Positions 42,663 to 51,772 of a DNA stretch of 64,000 nt are shown here, in pieces. The DNA is from Streptomyces thermodiastaticus (GTDB lineage Bacteria > Actinomycetota > Actinomycetes > Streptomycetales > Streptomycetaceae): contig NZ_BNBV01000016.1 of the NCBI RefSeq assembly GCF_014656135.1, forward strand, positions 1-64,000. Reading direction: 5' to 3'. The notes under the pieces are model-generated. The model saw only the letters and a list, made by a program, of their open reading frames with translations. It did no database searches and was not told the origin of the DNA. A program made the position numbers and the translations under genes. Each line of letters begins with the position of its first letter. The stretch's first letter is position 1.

Positions 42663-44204
42663 TCACGGGATGTCCTCGATCCTCCGCCCGTTGAGCAGGT
42701 TGGCGGGCAGGAGCCGGTGGTCCTCGGGGACGGGGAAGCCGTAGTCGTGGGCGAGGCACGCCAGGGCCAGGGGGCCGAGGGCGATGCGGGCGCGGGGGGC
42801 CGGGGAGGAGCCCCAGTAGGTGGTGTGGTGGGCCAGGGCCTCGGTCAGGGCCTGGGCGAAGGCCTGCGGGTCGCGGGTGAGGATGCGGTGGAAGAGGGCC
42901 GCCGGCTGGTGGTCGACGAGGTCGACGTAGCCGGCCGGTGCGTGCGTCAGCTCCTGGGGCATGGAGGTGCGCAGGGTGGCGGTGAGCTTCTCCACCACGT
43001 CGTTCACCGGGGCGCGCAGGACATAGGCGCGGAGGGTGTCGATCCAGTGCAGGACGTACGCGTCCACCGAGTCGTCCTCGCGCAGCCGGTCCATCGGCAC
43101 CTGGCACAGGCGGGTGAGCCGGTCCGTCTGGCGGCAGACGAGGGACAGGTAGAAGGCGTCGAGCCAGGCGCGGGCGTCGGCCGGGGGTGCGGCCGGTATC
43201 GCGGGCAGCGGGCGGACGAGGTTCTCGCCGAGGCGGCACTCCTGCGGGCCGGCGCCGGTGAACAGGGCCGTGCCGAGCTGGACGGCCGTGGCCCAGGCGT
43301 TCCAGGTGGGCAGCAGGTCCGCGCGGGGGTCCTCGGCGCACCGGGCATGGGCCAGGTCGACGGTCGAGGCGAAGGCGTCGGGCAGGGCGGAGGGGTCCTC
43401 GGCCGCGCGGGCCAGCACGTCGGCTGTGGCAGCGGTGAGTTCGGGGAGGCCGGGGGCCTGGGCCGTGCTGCGGGTGTTCAGGCGGCCGGCGCGGTCGAGT
43501 TTCGTCAGGCCCTTCATCATCGCGAGCAGCTGCGGCGGCGGCTGAAGGGAAAAGGTCCGGGTGTCGTGGTCAATGACCGTCAGCGAGGTCAGCCCGCCGC
43601 GGTGCCACCAGTACACCCTGGGCGACAGCGGGCCCGAGCCGTCCTGGTAGGCGCCGAGCGCATAGGTGGCCAGGCTGTTGAGCGCGTCGACCACCGAGCC
43701 GTCGGCGATGGGGTGGAACACCAGGTTGTGCCGGGTCGGCACCGCGACCAGGGCACCGGCCCGAGGGAGCGGCGCGCCGGTGACCTTACGGGCCACCTCG
43801 TCCAGGTACAGCGCCTTGCTGGCGACGAAGAAGGAGTCGCCGTAGACGGTGTGCAGCACCGCACCGCCCTCGACCGCCACCTCGTCGTGCTCGACGGGCA
43901 CGCGCATCAGGTTCGCGTACGCCGCCTTGCCCAGCGCCTCGGCCTCGGCGCGTTCGATGTCGCCGTCGGTGAGGCTGCGCACCATGTCGGGCCTGTCCAG
44001 GGCGTAGGCGAAGACCAGGCCGTCGGCGACCGTCCGCGCGTACCGCATGGACCCGGCGACCTGAGGAGGCAGCGACTCCGCAGGGAGCAGCCGGGCGTGC
44101 ACGCCGCTCAGCAGCTCCTCCACGCTCTCGCTGCCGGGCGGCGTCGCGGGTGCGGACGGGGGGACGGGGGCAGGGGAGTCGGCGTGCGCGTCGTGGTGTG
44201 TCAC
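42663..44204 (-). CDS. Imm49-like immunity-family protein, double length
   Basis: 513 residues. The C-terminal 230 residues match the layout of immunity 49 proteins: AWLDAFYLSLVCRQTDRLTRL, HWIDTLRAYVLRA, ALAHHTTYWG and the end RIALGPLALACLAHDYGFPV. The N-terminal 250 residues form a different domain (VYGDSFFVASKALYLDEVAR, VPTRHNLVFHPIADG) with no name I can give. Typical Imm49 proteins are about half this size. No toxin gene is adjacent. GTG at 44204 lies 10 bases after the MazG-like stop, so the two form an operon. Confidence 0.65.
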   Translation of the reverse strand: MTHHDAHADSPAPVPPSAPATPPGSESVEELLSGVHARLLPAESLPPQVAGSMRYARTVADGLVFAYALDRPDMVRSLTDGDIERAEAEALGKAAYANLMRVPVEHDEVAVEGGAVLHTVYGDSFFVASKALYLDEVARKVTGAPLPRAGALVAVPTRHNLVFHPIADGSVVDALNSLATYALGAYQDGSGPLSPRVYWWHRGGLTSLTVIDHDTRTFSLQPPPQLLAMMKGLTKLDRAGRLNTRSTAQAPGLPELTAATADVLARAAEDPSALPDAFASTVDLAHARCAEDPRADLLPTWNAWATAVQLGTALFTGAGPQECRLGENLVRPLPAIPAAPPADARAWLDAFYLSLVCRQTDRLTRLCQVPMDRLREDDSVDAYVLHWIDTLRAYVLRAPVNDVVEKLTATLRTSMPQELTHAPAGYVDLVDHQPAALFHRILTRDPQAFAQALTEALAHHTTYWGSSPAPRARIALGPLALACLAHDYGFPVPEDHRLLPANLLNGRRIEDIP

Positions 44205-44214
44205 GCGGGCCACT

Positions 44215-44730
44215 CTAGGAGCGGGCACTGACAGTGGGACTGGCAGTGGGACCGGCAGTGGGACTGACAGCAGGACCGGCAGCGGGACTGGCAGCGGGGG
44301 TGTCCGGGCGGGCGGGCTGCGGCATGCAGCGGTCGCGGACGCGGGCCAGGTGACGGGCGAAGACCGTGCGGGCCTCGGGGGTCAGGGTGCGCAACGCGAT
44401 CAGGGCGGTGATGGCCACGTCGCACAGTTCCGCCTCCACGTCCTGCCAGGTGTGCGTCACTCCCTTGCGGGGGTTGTGGCCGGTGACGCCGATCACCGCC
44501 TGCGCGACCTCGCCGGCTTCCTCGGACAGCTTCAGCAGGCGCAGCAGCAGTGTGCGGTCGGGGTCGGAGCCGGGCGCATCGTGGGCCTCCAGCCAGGCCC
44601 ACATCTCGTCGACGGTGGCCCACAGATCGGGGAGCCGGTCGGGGAGCGGTGCGGACGGCGCCGGTGTCACCGAGGGCCGCTCGGTGCCGTCGGTGGGTGA
44701 GGGGGGTGAGGGGCGGTGTGCGTCGGTCAT
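44215..44730 (-). CDS. MazG-like nucleotide pyrophosphohydrolase with a repeat tail
   Basis: 171 residues. All-alpha NTP-PPase motif: KLSEEAGEVAQAVIGVTGHN and DVEAELCDVAITALIAL supply the ExxE and ExxD metal ligands. It would hydrolyse noncanonical or excess dNTPs in the cytoplasm. N-terminal 35 residues are Pro/Ser-rich; the C-terminal 30 come from a 12-bp tandem repeat and read SPTAGPTASPTVS. ATG at 44730. Confidence 0.85.
   Translation of the reverse strand: MTDAHRPSPPSPTDGTERPSVTPAPSAPLPDRLPDLWATVDEMWAWLEAHDAPGSDPDRTLLLRLLKLSEEAGEVAQAVIGVTGHNPRKGVTHTWQDVEAELCDVAITALIALRTLTPEARTVFARHLARVRDRCMPQPARPDTPAASPAAGPAVSPTAGPTASPTVSARS
44227..44298. repeat. Six copies of a 12-bp tandem repeat
   Basis: Consensus ACTGGCAGTGGG, six adjoining units, each with 0-3 changes. 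In frame inside the 3' end of the MazG-like gene, coding a Ser/Pro/Thr/Ala tail of four residues per unit; copy number could vary between strains. Confidence 0.85.
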
Positions 44731-44886
44731 GGGGTCAGCCTGCCCGGGCCGCCGTGCCGCCATCCGTGCGGCCGTGCACGCGGGTGTGCCGCATCCAGGG
44801 GGACGGGCGCCTCCTTGGGGGATCTTTTGGCCATCCTTTGTGGCACGGTCGTGCAGGAGCCCGCGCTCGCTCTGTACGGTCCCGGA

Positions 44887-46116
44887 GTGCGCGATTCCAC
44901 TGACCGCTGTGCCCCGGCCCGTCCCTCCTCCTCGGTGTCCCGCCGGTCGCTGCTGGCGCTGGCCGCGCCCGCGGCGGTGGCGGCGGCAGGAGGGCGGGCC
45001 GCTGCGGCCCCCGGAGCGGAGGGCACCGGCGTGGTGGGTGGCGAGCGGCTGGCCCGGGACGGGGTGCAGGCGAGCCGCACGACCGGGTTGCCGCGGCATC
45101 TCACCGCCCGCGCCTGGCTGGTGGCCGACTGGGAGAGCGGTGAGGTGCTCGCCTCCTACCGCGCCCACCGGCGGCTCGCGCCCGCGTCCACGCTGAAGAT
45201 GCTGTTCGCGGACACCGTGCTGCCGAAGTTCCCCCGCACCCGGCGGTACACCGTCACCGCGGCCGACCTGGCCGATGTCCCCGCGGGCTCCAGCCTGGTC
45301 GGTGTCGAGCCCGGGATCACCTACACCGTCGAGCAGTTGTGGCAGGGCGTGTTCCTGCGCTCGGGCAACGACGCCGTGCATGTGCTCGCCCGGATGAACG
45401 GCGGGATCGCCGCGACCGTCGCCGAAATGCAGGCCAAGGCACGTGACCTGCAGGCCCTGGACACCCACGTGGTCAGCCCGGACGGCTTCGACCACCCCGG
45501 CCAGCTCTCCTCGGCGTACGACCTGACCCTGTTCGCCCGGTACGGGCTGCGCAACGCCGACTTCCGCGGCTACTGCGGCACCCGCACCGCCCGCTTCCCG
45601 GCCGGCGGCGGCAACACCTTTCAGATCCAGAACACCGACCGGCTGCTGACCGGGACCTGGGGGCTGAAGCCGTACGACGGGATGATCGGTGTGAAGAACG
45701 GCTACACGAGCCACGCCGGTAACACCTTCACCGGTGCCGCGGTTCGCGGGGGCCGGACCCTGCTGGTGACCGTGATGCATCCCGCGGCCGGTGAGAACGC
45801 CGTCTACGAGGAGACCGCCGCGCTGCTCGACTGGGGCTTCGCGCAGGGGAGTTCGGCGCGTGCGGTGGGCACCCTGGCCGAGCCGCTGAGCGAGCGGAGG
45901 ACGCGGACGGGCGGCGCGCCGGGGAAGCGGGCTCCCGGGGCCGTCACCGGTGCGGCCGGAGCGCCGGCCGGCGACCGCGGTCCCTCGGCCTGGCGGCTGC
46001 TGGAGGGCGGCGCCGGGACCGCCGCGCTGCTCGCCGGCGGCCTGTGGGCCCTGCGCCGCCGGCTCCGCTCGCCCGCCGCCGCGTCCGCGCAGGGCGGCGG
46101 CCGTCACCGCCGCTGA
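44887..46116 (+). CDS. D-alanyl-D-alanine carboxypeptidase (S11), membrane-anchored
   Basis: 409 residues. Export signal with SRRSLLALAAPAAVAAAGG, then the penicillin-binding fold: catalytic SxxK as PASTLKMLF, SxN as LRSGNDAVHVLA, and KNG (in GVKNGYTSHAGNTF) at the KTG position, a change shared by many actinobacterial homologues. It trims peptidoglycan stem pentapeptides. A C-terminal membrane helix and RRRLRS tail retain it at the membrane. GTG at 44887 is the first start before the signal; a longer frame reaches back to 44716. Confidence 0.88.
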   Translation: MRDSTDRCAPARPSSSVSRRSLLALAAPAAVAAAGGRAAAAPGAEGTGVVGGERLARDGVQASRTTGLPRHLTARAWLVADWESGEVLASYRAHRRLAPASTLKMLFADTVLPKFPRTRRYTVTAADLADVPAGSSLVGVEPGITYTVEQLWQGVFLRSGNDAVHVLARMNGGIAATVAEMQAKARDLQALDTHVVSPDGFDHPGQLSSAYDLTLFARYGLRNADFRGYCGTRTARFPAGGGNTFQIQNTDRLLTGTWGLKPYDGMIGVKNGYTSHAGNTFTGAAVRGGRTLLVTVMHPAAGENAVYEETAALLDWGFAQGSSARAVGTLAEPLSERRTRTGGAPGKRAPGAVTGAAGAPAGDRGPSAWRLLEGGAGTAALLAGGLWALRRRLRSPAAASAQGGGRHRR

Positions 46117-46344
46117 TCCGGTGTCGGGCCCGGCTCGGACGCGGCTCGCGGACGGTGCCGTCGTTCCGGTGTGACGCCGGTGCGCCGCACGTCCGGGTCC
46201 GCCTGCGGCTCACCTTCCGACGGGGAGCAGGCCGTGCGGGGCCGGGCACGTCAGCGGGGCCGGGACGACGACAGCGCCGCGACGCACCCGGAGCGCGCGC
46301 CGGCTGTGCGCCTCTCGGTGCGGTGCGGCGGGCGCGACCAGTCT

Positions 46345-46398
46345 CCGGTGGTGCCGGGCGGTCCGGTGGTGCCGGGCGGTCCGGTGGTGCCGGGCGGA
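46345..46398 (+). repeat. Three tandem 18-bp repeats upstream of phoD
   Basis: CCGGTGGTGCCGGGCGGT repeated at 46345, 46363 and 46381 (last base changed in the third). Located about 100 bases before the phoD start in the 380-base gap. They are not PhoP boxes (GTTCACC-type), none of which was seen. The rest of 46117-46494 has no gene with coding bias. Confidence 0.75.
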
Positions 46399-46494
46399 AC
46401 TCATCCTTCCGCCACGGAGTCGTCATGCTCGCGCCAAGAGGCTGTCGTTCCGGTCCGGTCGAATCCCCCTGCACTCGTCCCAAGGGAGGACCGG

Positions 46495-48135
46495 ATGACC
46501 TTCGCGCACCGCCAGCCCTCGCACGCCCTGGAACTGCGCGCCGCCGCCCGCGGCCTGGCGCGCCGCCGCTTCCTGACGCTCACGGGGGCCGCCGCGGCGC
46601 TCGCCTTCTCCGTGAACCTGCCGGCTGCCGGCACCGCGAGCGCCGCCGAACTGGACCCGGCCCGCATCACCGACGATCCGTTCACCCTCGGGGTCGCCTC
46701 CGGCGATCCGCTGCCGGACTCCGTGCTGCTGTGGACGCGTCTGGCGCCCGTGCCGTACCAGCCGGACGGCGGGCTCCCGGCCCGGCGTGTCCCCGTCGCC
46801 TGGGAAGTCGCCCTGGACGAACGGTTCCGGCAGGTCGTCAGACGCGGCACGGCCACCGCCCACCCCGAGTTCCAGCACACCGTGCACGTCGAGGTCGGCG
46901 GACTCACCCCCGGCCGCGTCTACCACTACCGCTTCCGCACCGGCCGCTGGACCAGCCCCGCGGGCCGGACCCGCACCGCGCCGCCGCGCGACAGCAGGTT
47001 CCCCGCGCTGACCTTCGCCCTGGTCTCCTGCCAGCGCTACGACCAGGGCTACTACACCGCCTACCGGCACCTGGCCGAGGACGACGTGGACCTCGTCTTC
47101 CACCTCGGCGACTACCTCTACGAGTATCCCGTCGACTCCTCGGGCGGCTCCCGCGGCTACCCGGCCGGCACCCTGCCGGACCTGTTCGACCGGGAGACGG
47201 TGACGCTGGAGGAGTACCGCCTGCGGTACGCGCTGTACAAAACGGATCCCGACCTGAGGGCCGCGCACGCCGCCCATCCGTTCGTCGTCACCTGGGACGA
47301 CCACGAGACCGAGAACAACTACGCCGACGACGTCTCCGAGGACGAGGGACCCACCGAGGAGTTCCTGCTGCGCCGGGCCGCCGCCTACCGCGCCTACTGG
47401 GAGAACATGCCGCTGCGCCGCCCGCAGCTGCCCGACGGCCCCGACCTCAGGCTCTACCGACGGCTGCACTGGGGCCGGCTGGCCCAGTTCGACGTGCTCG
47501 ACACCCGCCAGTACCGCTCGAACCAGGCCTACGGCGACGGCTGGCAGTACCCGGGACCGGAGTCGGAGGACCCGGCGCGCACCCTGACCGGCGACGCCCA
47601 GGAACGCTGGCTGATCGACGGCTGGCGCCGCTCCGACGCGCTGTGGAACGTGGTCCCCCAGCAGGTCACCTTCTCCCGGCGGTACAACTCCACCACCCTG
47701 CCGTCGAAGGTGTCCATGGACTCCTGGGACGGCTACCCGGCCTCCCGCGCACGGGTCCTGGCCGGCGCCGAGAAGGCGGGCGTCGAGAACCTGATGGTGC
47801 TCACCGGCGACGTCCATGTGCACTACGGCTTCGACATCAAACGCGACTTCGACGACCCGGAGTCGAAGACCCTCGGAACGGAGATCGTCACCTCGTCGAT
47901 CACCAGCAACGGCGACGGGCAGGCCAAACCGTCGAACTGGGACACCCTGATGACCGCCAACCCGCACCTGCGGTTCTACAACGGGCTGCGCGGCTACGCC
48001 ACGGTGTCCCTCGAACGCCGCCTGGCCCGCGCCGACTTCAAGACCGTCTCGCACGTCACCACGCAGGGCGCGCCGCTGACGACCGCCGGTTCCTTCGTGA
48101 CGCAGGTGGGGGCGCAGGGCCTCACACCGGCGTGA
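46495..48135 (+). CDS. phoD: Alkaline phosphatase D (PhoD), Tat-exported
   Basis: 546 residues. Twin-arginine signal GLARRRFLTLTGAAAALAFS, mature start after ASA. N-terminal Fn3-like domain (to about 150), then metallophosphoesterase core: LVSCQRYDQGYY (Cys iron ligand), VFHLGDYLYEY, VTWDDHETENNY, and MVLTGDVHVHY. Phosphodiesterase/alkaline phosphatase using Ca and Fe, scavenging phosphate from teichoic acids and other phosphodiesters outside the cell. ATG at 46495 behind AAGGGAGGA. Its 3' end overlaps the convergent oxidoreductase gene by 14 bases. Confidence 0.95.
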   Translation: MTFAHRQPSHALELRAAARGLARRRFLTLTGAAAALAFSVNLPAAGTASAAELDPARITDDPFTLGVASGDPLPDSVLLWTRLAPVPYQPDGGLPARRVPVAWEVALDERFRQVVRRGTATAHPEFQHTVHVEVGGLTPGRVYHYRFRTGRWTSPAGRTRTAPPRDSRFPALTFALVSCQRYDQGYYTAYRHLAEDDVDLVFHLGDYLYEYPVDSSGGSRGYPAGTLPDLFDRETVTLEEYRLRYALYKTDPDLRAAHAAHPFVVTWDDHETENNYADDVSEDEGPTEEFLLRRAAAYRAYWENMPLRRPQLPDGPDLRLYRRLHWGRLAQFDVLDTRQYRSNQAYGDGWQYPGPESEDPARTLTGDAQERWLIDGWRRSDALWNVVPQQVTFSRRYNSTTLPSKVSMDSWDGYPASRARVLAGAEKAGVENLMVLTGDVHVHYGFDIKRDFDDPESKTLGTEIVTSSITSNGDGQAKPSNWDTLMTANPHLRFYNGLRGYATVSLERRLARADFKTVSHVTTQGAPLTTAGSFVTQVGAQGLTPA

Positions 48136-49219
48136 CGGAGCCCTCCTCGCCGCAGGCCACGTCGCCGCTGTCCCCGGCCCGCTCCGGCCGGCCGGGGACA
48201 CCCCCTGAGGGGGCCTCCTGCGGGTAGCGCACGCCGGTGTGCGCACGGATCGCGTCCAGCGTCCGCATCACCGCCAGCGTGCTCTCCCACGGCACCAGCG
48301 GCGACTCGGTCTCACCGGCCCGCAGGGCGCGCATCACCTCCACCGCCTCGTGCCGGAAGCCTCCGTCACCCGGACCGCCCGCCCGGTCCGCGGTGAACTC
48401 CTCAGGGTGACGGCCCTCGCGGTGCAGCACGAACCGCTCCGGGTTGAAGAAGTCCGACGGGATGTCGATGCGTCCCGTCGTGCCGGTCACCGACGCACCG
48501 CCGGCCGTGGCGCCCGCCAGGGAGCAGTGCAGCTGGGCCAGCGCGCCGTCGTCCCAGGACAGCAGGGCGCCGGTCTGCAGGTCGACGCCCTGAGGGGAGA
48601 GCACCGCGCGGGCCGTCACGTCCGAGGGCTCGCCGAGCAGCAGATGCGCGAACGACACCGGGTACACACCGAGGTCGAGCAGCGCCCCGCCGCCCAGACG
48701 CGGGTCGCGCAGCCGGTGCGACGGCGGGAACGGTCCCGCCAGCCCGAAGTCGGCCTGCACGGTGCGCACCTGACCGATCGCCCCGTCGTCGACCAGCGCC
48801 TTCAGCCGCCGCACGAGCGGGTTGCAGTACATCCACATCGCTTCCATCAGGAAGCGTCCCTGCCGCCGGGCCAGCGCGATCAGATCGGCCGCCTCGGCCG
48901 CGTTGAGGGTGAACGGCTTCTCGCACAGCACGTTGCGGCCGTGGCGCAGGCACAGGCTCGCGGCCGCGTGGTGGGCGGTGTGCGGGGTGGCGACGTAGAC
49001 GACGTCGACGTCCGCGTCCCGGGCCAGCTCCTCCCAGGTGCCGTACGCCCGCGGGATGCCGAACCGCTCGGCGAACGCCCGCGCCGACTCCTCCCGCCGC
49101 GACGCGACCGCCACCAGCTCCGCGTCCGGCAGATCCGCCAGGTCCGCCGCGAACGCGGCGGCGATCCCGCCGGTCACGAGAATCCCCCAGCGCACCTTCT
49201 CGCCCGTCGCACCGGACAT
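48122..49219 (-). CDS. Gfo/Idh/MocA-family oxidoreductase
   Basis: 365 residues. NAD(P)-binding Rossmann start VRWGILVTGGIAAAFAADLA, the family Lys motif NVLCEKPFTLNAAEA (EKP) and the C-terminal GGGALLDLGVYPV substrate-domain motif. Acts on sugars or cyclitols in the cytoplasm, similar to glucose-fructose oxidoreductase or dihydrodiol dehydrogenase-like members. ATG at 49219; a GTG at 49231 with better GAGCGAGG spacing is a fair alternative. Confidence 0.88.
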   Translation of the reverse strand: MSGATGEKVRWGILVTGGIAAAFAADLADLPDAELVAVASRREESARAFAERFGIPRAYGTWEELARDADVDVVYVATPHTAHHAAASLCLRHGRNVLCEKPFTLNAAEAADLIALARRQGRFLMEAMWMYCNPLVRRLKALVDDGAIGQVRTVQADFGLAGPFPPSHRLRDPRLGGGALLDLGVYPVSFAHLLLGEPSDVTARAVLSPQGVDLQTGALLSWDDGALAQLHCSLAGATAGGASVTGTTGRIDIPSDFFNPERFVLHREGRHPEEFTADRAGGPGDGGFRHEAVEVMRALRAGETESPLVPWESTLAVMRTLDAIRAHTGVRYPQEAPSGGVPGRPERAGDSGDVACGEEGSVTPV

Positions 49220-49317
49220 CGCGGACTTCACCCTCGCTCACCAGTTCTTCAGCAATGTGTACGAGCTGAGAGCATAGGCGGGACGGACGGCGGACCACCG
49301 CGCCAGGGGAGGGGCAC

Positions 49318-50670
49318 ATGTCAGAGGGAGGGGCACCGGCACCGCACGCGGTCGCCCGGGCGGAGACGCACGAGCACCATGGCCGGCCGTCCCCCGGGGC
49401 GCGCCGCACCGGCCTGCTCGTCACACTGATTCTCGGCGCGCTGACCGCCACACCTCCGCTGGCGATGGACATGTACCTTCCGTCGCTGCCGGAGGTCACC
49501 CGTGCTCTGCACGCCCCCGCCGCCACGGTCCAGCTCACCCTGACCGCCTGCCTGCTCGGCATGGCGTTCGGGCAGCTGGTCGTCGGACCGATGAGCGACC
49601 GGTGGGGCAGGCGCCGCCCGCTGCTGACCGGGCTGGCCGTCTACATCCTCGCCACCGCCCTGTGCGCGGTCGCGCCGACCGTGGAGACGCTCATCGCCTT
49701 CCGGCTGGTGCAGGGACTCGCGGGCGCCGCCGGCATCGTCATCGCGCGGGCCGTCGTCCGCGACCTGTACGACGGGGTGGCGATGGCCCGGTTCTTCTCC
49801 ACGCTGATGCTGATCTCCGGAGTCGCGCCGATCGCGGCACCGCTGATCGGCGGTCAGATCCTGCGGGTGACCGACTGGCGCGGCGTGTTCGTCCTGCTCA
49901 CCGTGGTGGGCGTGCTGCTCGGCGCGCTGGTGTGGACGAAACTGCCGGAGACCCTGCCGCCGGCCGGGAGGCACGAGGGCGGCGTCGGGCAGGCGCTGCG
50001 CTCGATGCGGGCGCTGCTCGCCGACCGCCCCTTCACCGGTTACCTGCTCGCGGGCGGCTTCGCCTTCGCCGCGCTGTTCTCTTACGTGTCCGCCTCGCCT
50101 TTCGTCGTCCAGGAAATCTACGGCGCCTCCCCGCAGACGTTCAGCCTGCTGTTCGGGCTCAACTCCGTGGGACTGGTCGTCGTCGGTCAGATCAACGGCA
50201 AGGTGCTGGTGGGCCGGGTCCGCCTGGACCGGGTGCTGGCGGTCGGGCTCGTCGTGGTCATCCTGGCCGCCACCGCCCTGCTGCTGATGGCGTCCGGCGT
50301 GTTCGGCGAGGTGGGGCTCACGCCGGTCGCCGCCGCGCTGTTCGTGCTGATGTCCGCGATGGGCATCACCATGCCCAACACCCAGGCGCTCGCGCTGATG
50401 CGCGTCGAGCGGCACGCCGGGGCCGCCTCCGCGCTGCTGGGCACCTCCTCCTTCCTCGTCGGCGCGGTGGCCTCCCCGCTGGTGGGGATCGCCGGGGAGG
50501 ACACCGCCGTGCCCATGGCGGTGGTCCAGCTGGCGGCGGCCCTGGTGGCGCTGGTCTGCTTCCTGGGCCTGTGCCGGCCGTGGGCGGACACGGGGGCGCA
50601 CACGGAGGAAGCGGGCGGGGGAGCGAGGACGGAGCGCCGCCGGGGAGCGGACACGGGGGCGGTCGGCTGA
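49318..50670 (+). CDS. Bcr/CflA-family multidrug efflux MFS transporter
   Basis: 450 residues, 12 membrane helices. Family marks: ATPPLAMDMYLPSLPEVTRA at helix 1, GPMSDRWGRRRPLL after helix 2 and LVQGLAGAAGIVIARAVVRD in helix 4. Exports drugs or small metabolites against protons. His/Pro-rich N-terminal 30 residues and a charged C-terminal tail are cytoplasmic. ATG at 49318 with GGGAGGGG. Confidence 0.92.
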   Translation: MSEGGAPAPHAVARAETHEHHGRPSPGARRTGLLVTLILGALTATPPLAMDMYLPSLPEVTRALHAPAATVQLTLTACLLGMAFGQLVVGPMSDRWGRRRPLLTGLAVYILATALCAVAPTVETLIAFRLVQGLAGAAGIVIARAVVRDLYDGVAMARFFSTLMLISGVAPIAAPLIGGQILRVTDWRGVFVLLTVVGVLLGALVWTKLPETLPPAGRHEGGVGQALRSMRALLADRPFTGYLLAGGFAFAALFSYVSASPFVVQEIYGASPQTFSLLFGLNSVGLVVVGQINGKVLVGRVRLDRVLAVGLVVVILAATALLLMASGVFGEVGLTPVAAALFVLMSAMGITMPNTQALALMRVERHAGAASALLGTSSFLVGAVASPLVGIAGEDTAVPMAVVQLAAALVALVCFLGLCRPWADTGAHTEEAGGGARTERRRGADTGAVG

Positions 50671-50723
50671 GCGCGGCCCGGGGCCGGTCCGGGGCACCCC
50701 GGCGGGGCTGAGAGAATCGTCCG

Positions 50724-51719
50724 GTGAACGAGCTTGTGGCCCCGGCGGAGACCCTGCGCGCCGCGCTCGCCGGACTGCTCGACGGGCTGCCGCCGAGGCA
50801 GGCCGCGGGCGCCGTGGAGCGGCTGATCGCGCACTACCGGGGGAGCACCCCGACCGACGCGCCGATCCTGCGGGACCGCGCGGACGTGGCCGCCTACGCC
50901 GCGTACCGGATGCCCGCGACCTTCGAGGCGGTGCGCTCCGCGCTCGCGGCGTTCGCCGCCGCCGTGCCCGGCTGGACGCCGGGCAGCCATGTCGATGTCG
51001 GGGGCGGCACGGGGGCCGCGACCTGGGCCGTCGCCGCCACTTGGGACGGAAAGCGGCCGGTGACCGTGCTCGACTGGGCCGAGCCCGCCCTCGCCCTCGG
51101 ACGGGAGATCGCCTCCGCCCACCCCGGCCTGCGCGCGGCCCGGTGGCGGCGCGCCCGGATCGGTGCCGCGCTCACTCTGGACGCCGCCGACCTTGTCACC
51201 GTCTCCTATGTGCTCGGTGAGCTGACCGAGGCCGACCGGGCCGCCGTGACCGACGCGGCCGCGGCCGCCGCCCACGCCGTCGTGATCGTCGAGCCGGGCA
51301 CACCCGACGGGTACGCCCGCGTCCTGGCCGCCCGGGACCGGCTGATCGCGGCCGGATTCCAGGTGGCCGCGCCCTGCCCGCACAGCGGCGCCTGCCCGAT
51401 CGCGCCCGGAACCGACTGGTGCCACTTCGCCGCCCGGGTCAGCAGGTCCTCCCTGCACCGGCAGGTCAAGGGCGGCTCGCTGCCGTACGAGGACGAGAAG
51501 TTCAGCTACGTCGCCGCCACCCGGCTCCCGGTGACCCCCGCGGCCGCCCGGGTGGTGCGCAAGCCGCAGATCCGCAAGGGACAGGTGCTGCTCGACCTGT
51601 GCGAGGCCGGTGAGCGGCTGAGCCGCTTTACGGTGACCAAGCGGCACGGCGAGCGGTACCGGGCCGCGCGGGACGCGCACTGGGGTGACGCCTGGCCGCC
51701 GGACGGCACCATCCGGTGA
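50724..51719 (+). CDS. Rsm22-family ribosomal small-subunit methyltransferase-like protein
   Basis: 331 residues. N-terminal helices (RLIAHYRGSTPTDAPILRDR), then a SAM-fold with VDVGGGTGAATWAVA and VTVLDWAEPALALGRE, LVTVSYVLGELT, and the Cys cluster CPHSGACPIAPGTDWCHF near 225-242 that binds an iron-sulfur cluster in Rsm22/METTL17 proteins. Predicted role in small ribosomal subunit assembly. GTG start at 50724. Confidence 0.9.
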   Translation: MNELVAPAETLRAALAGLLDGLPPRQAAGAVERLIAHYRGSTPTDAPILRDRADVAAYAAYRMPATFEAVRSALAAFAAAVPGWTPGSHVDVGGGTGAATWAVAATWDGKRPVTVLDWAEPALALGREIASAHPGLRAARWRRARIGAALTLDAADLVTVSYVLGELTEADRAAVTDAAAAAAHAVVIVEPGTPDGYARVLAARDRLIAAGFQVAAPCPHSGACPIAPGTDWCHFAARVSRSSLHRQVKGGSLPYEDEKFSYVAATRLPVTPAAARVVRKPQIRKGQVLLDLCEAGERLSRFTVTKRHGERYRAARDAHWGDAWPPDGTIR

Positions 51720-51772
51720 GGGCCGGCGCCGCGAGGTGATCCGCTCGGGTGTCCGCGTCGTGCGCGGCCGTG

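Noticed and set aside
44227..44298. CRISPR array
   Set aside because: Units are adjoining 12-mers with no spacers and lie inside a coding frame.
46171..46494. N-terminal extension of PhoD upstream of 46495
   Set aside because: Translates low-complexity repeat DNA and would bury the Tat signal; strong ribosome-binding site supports 46495.
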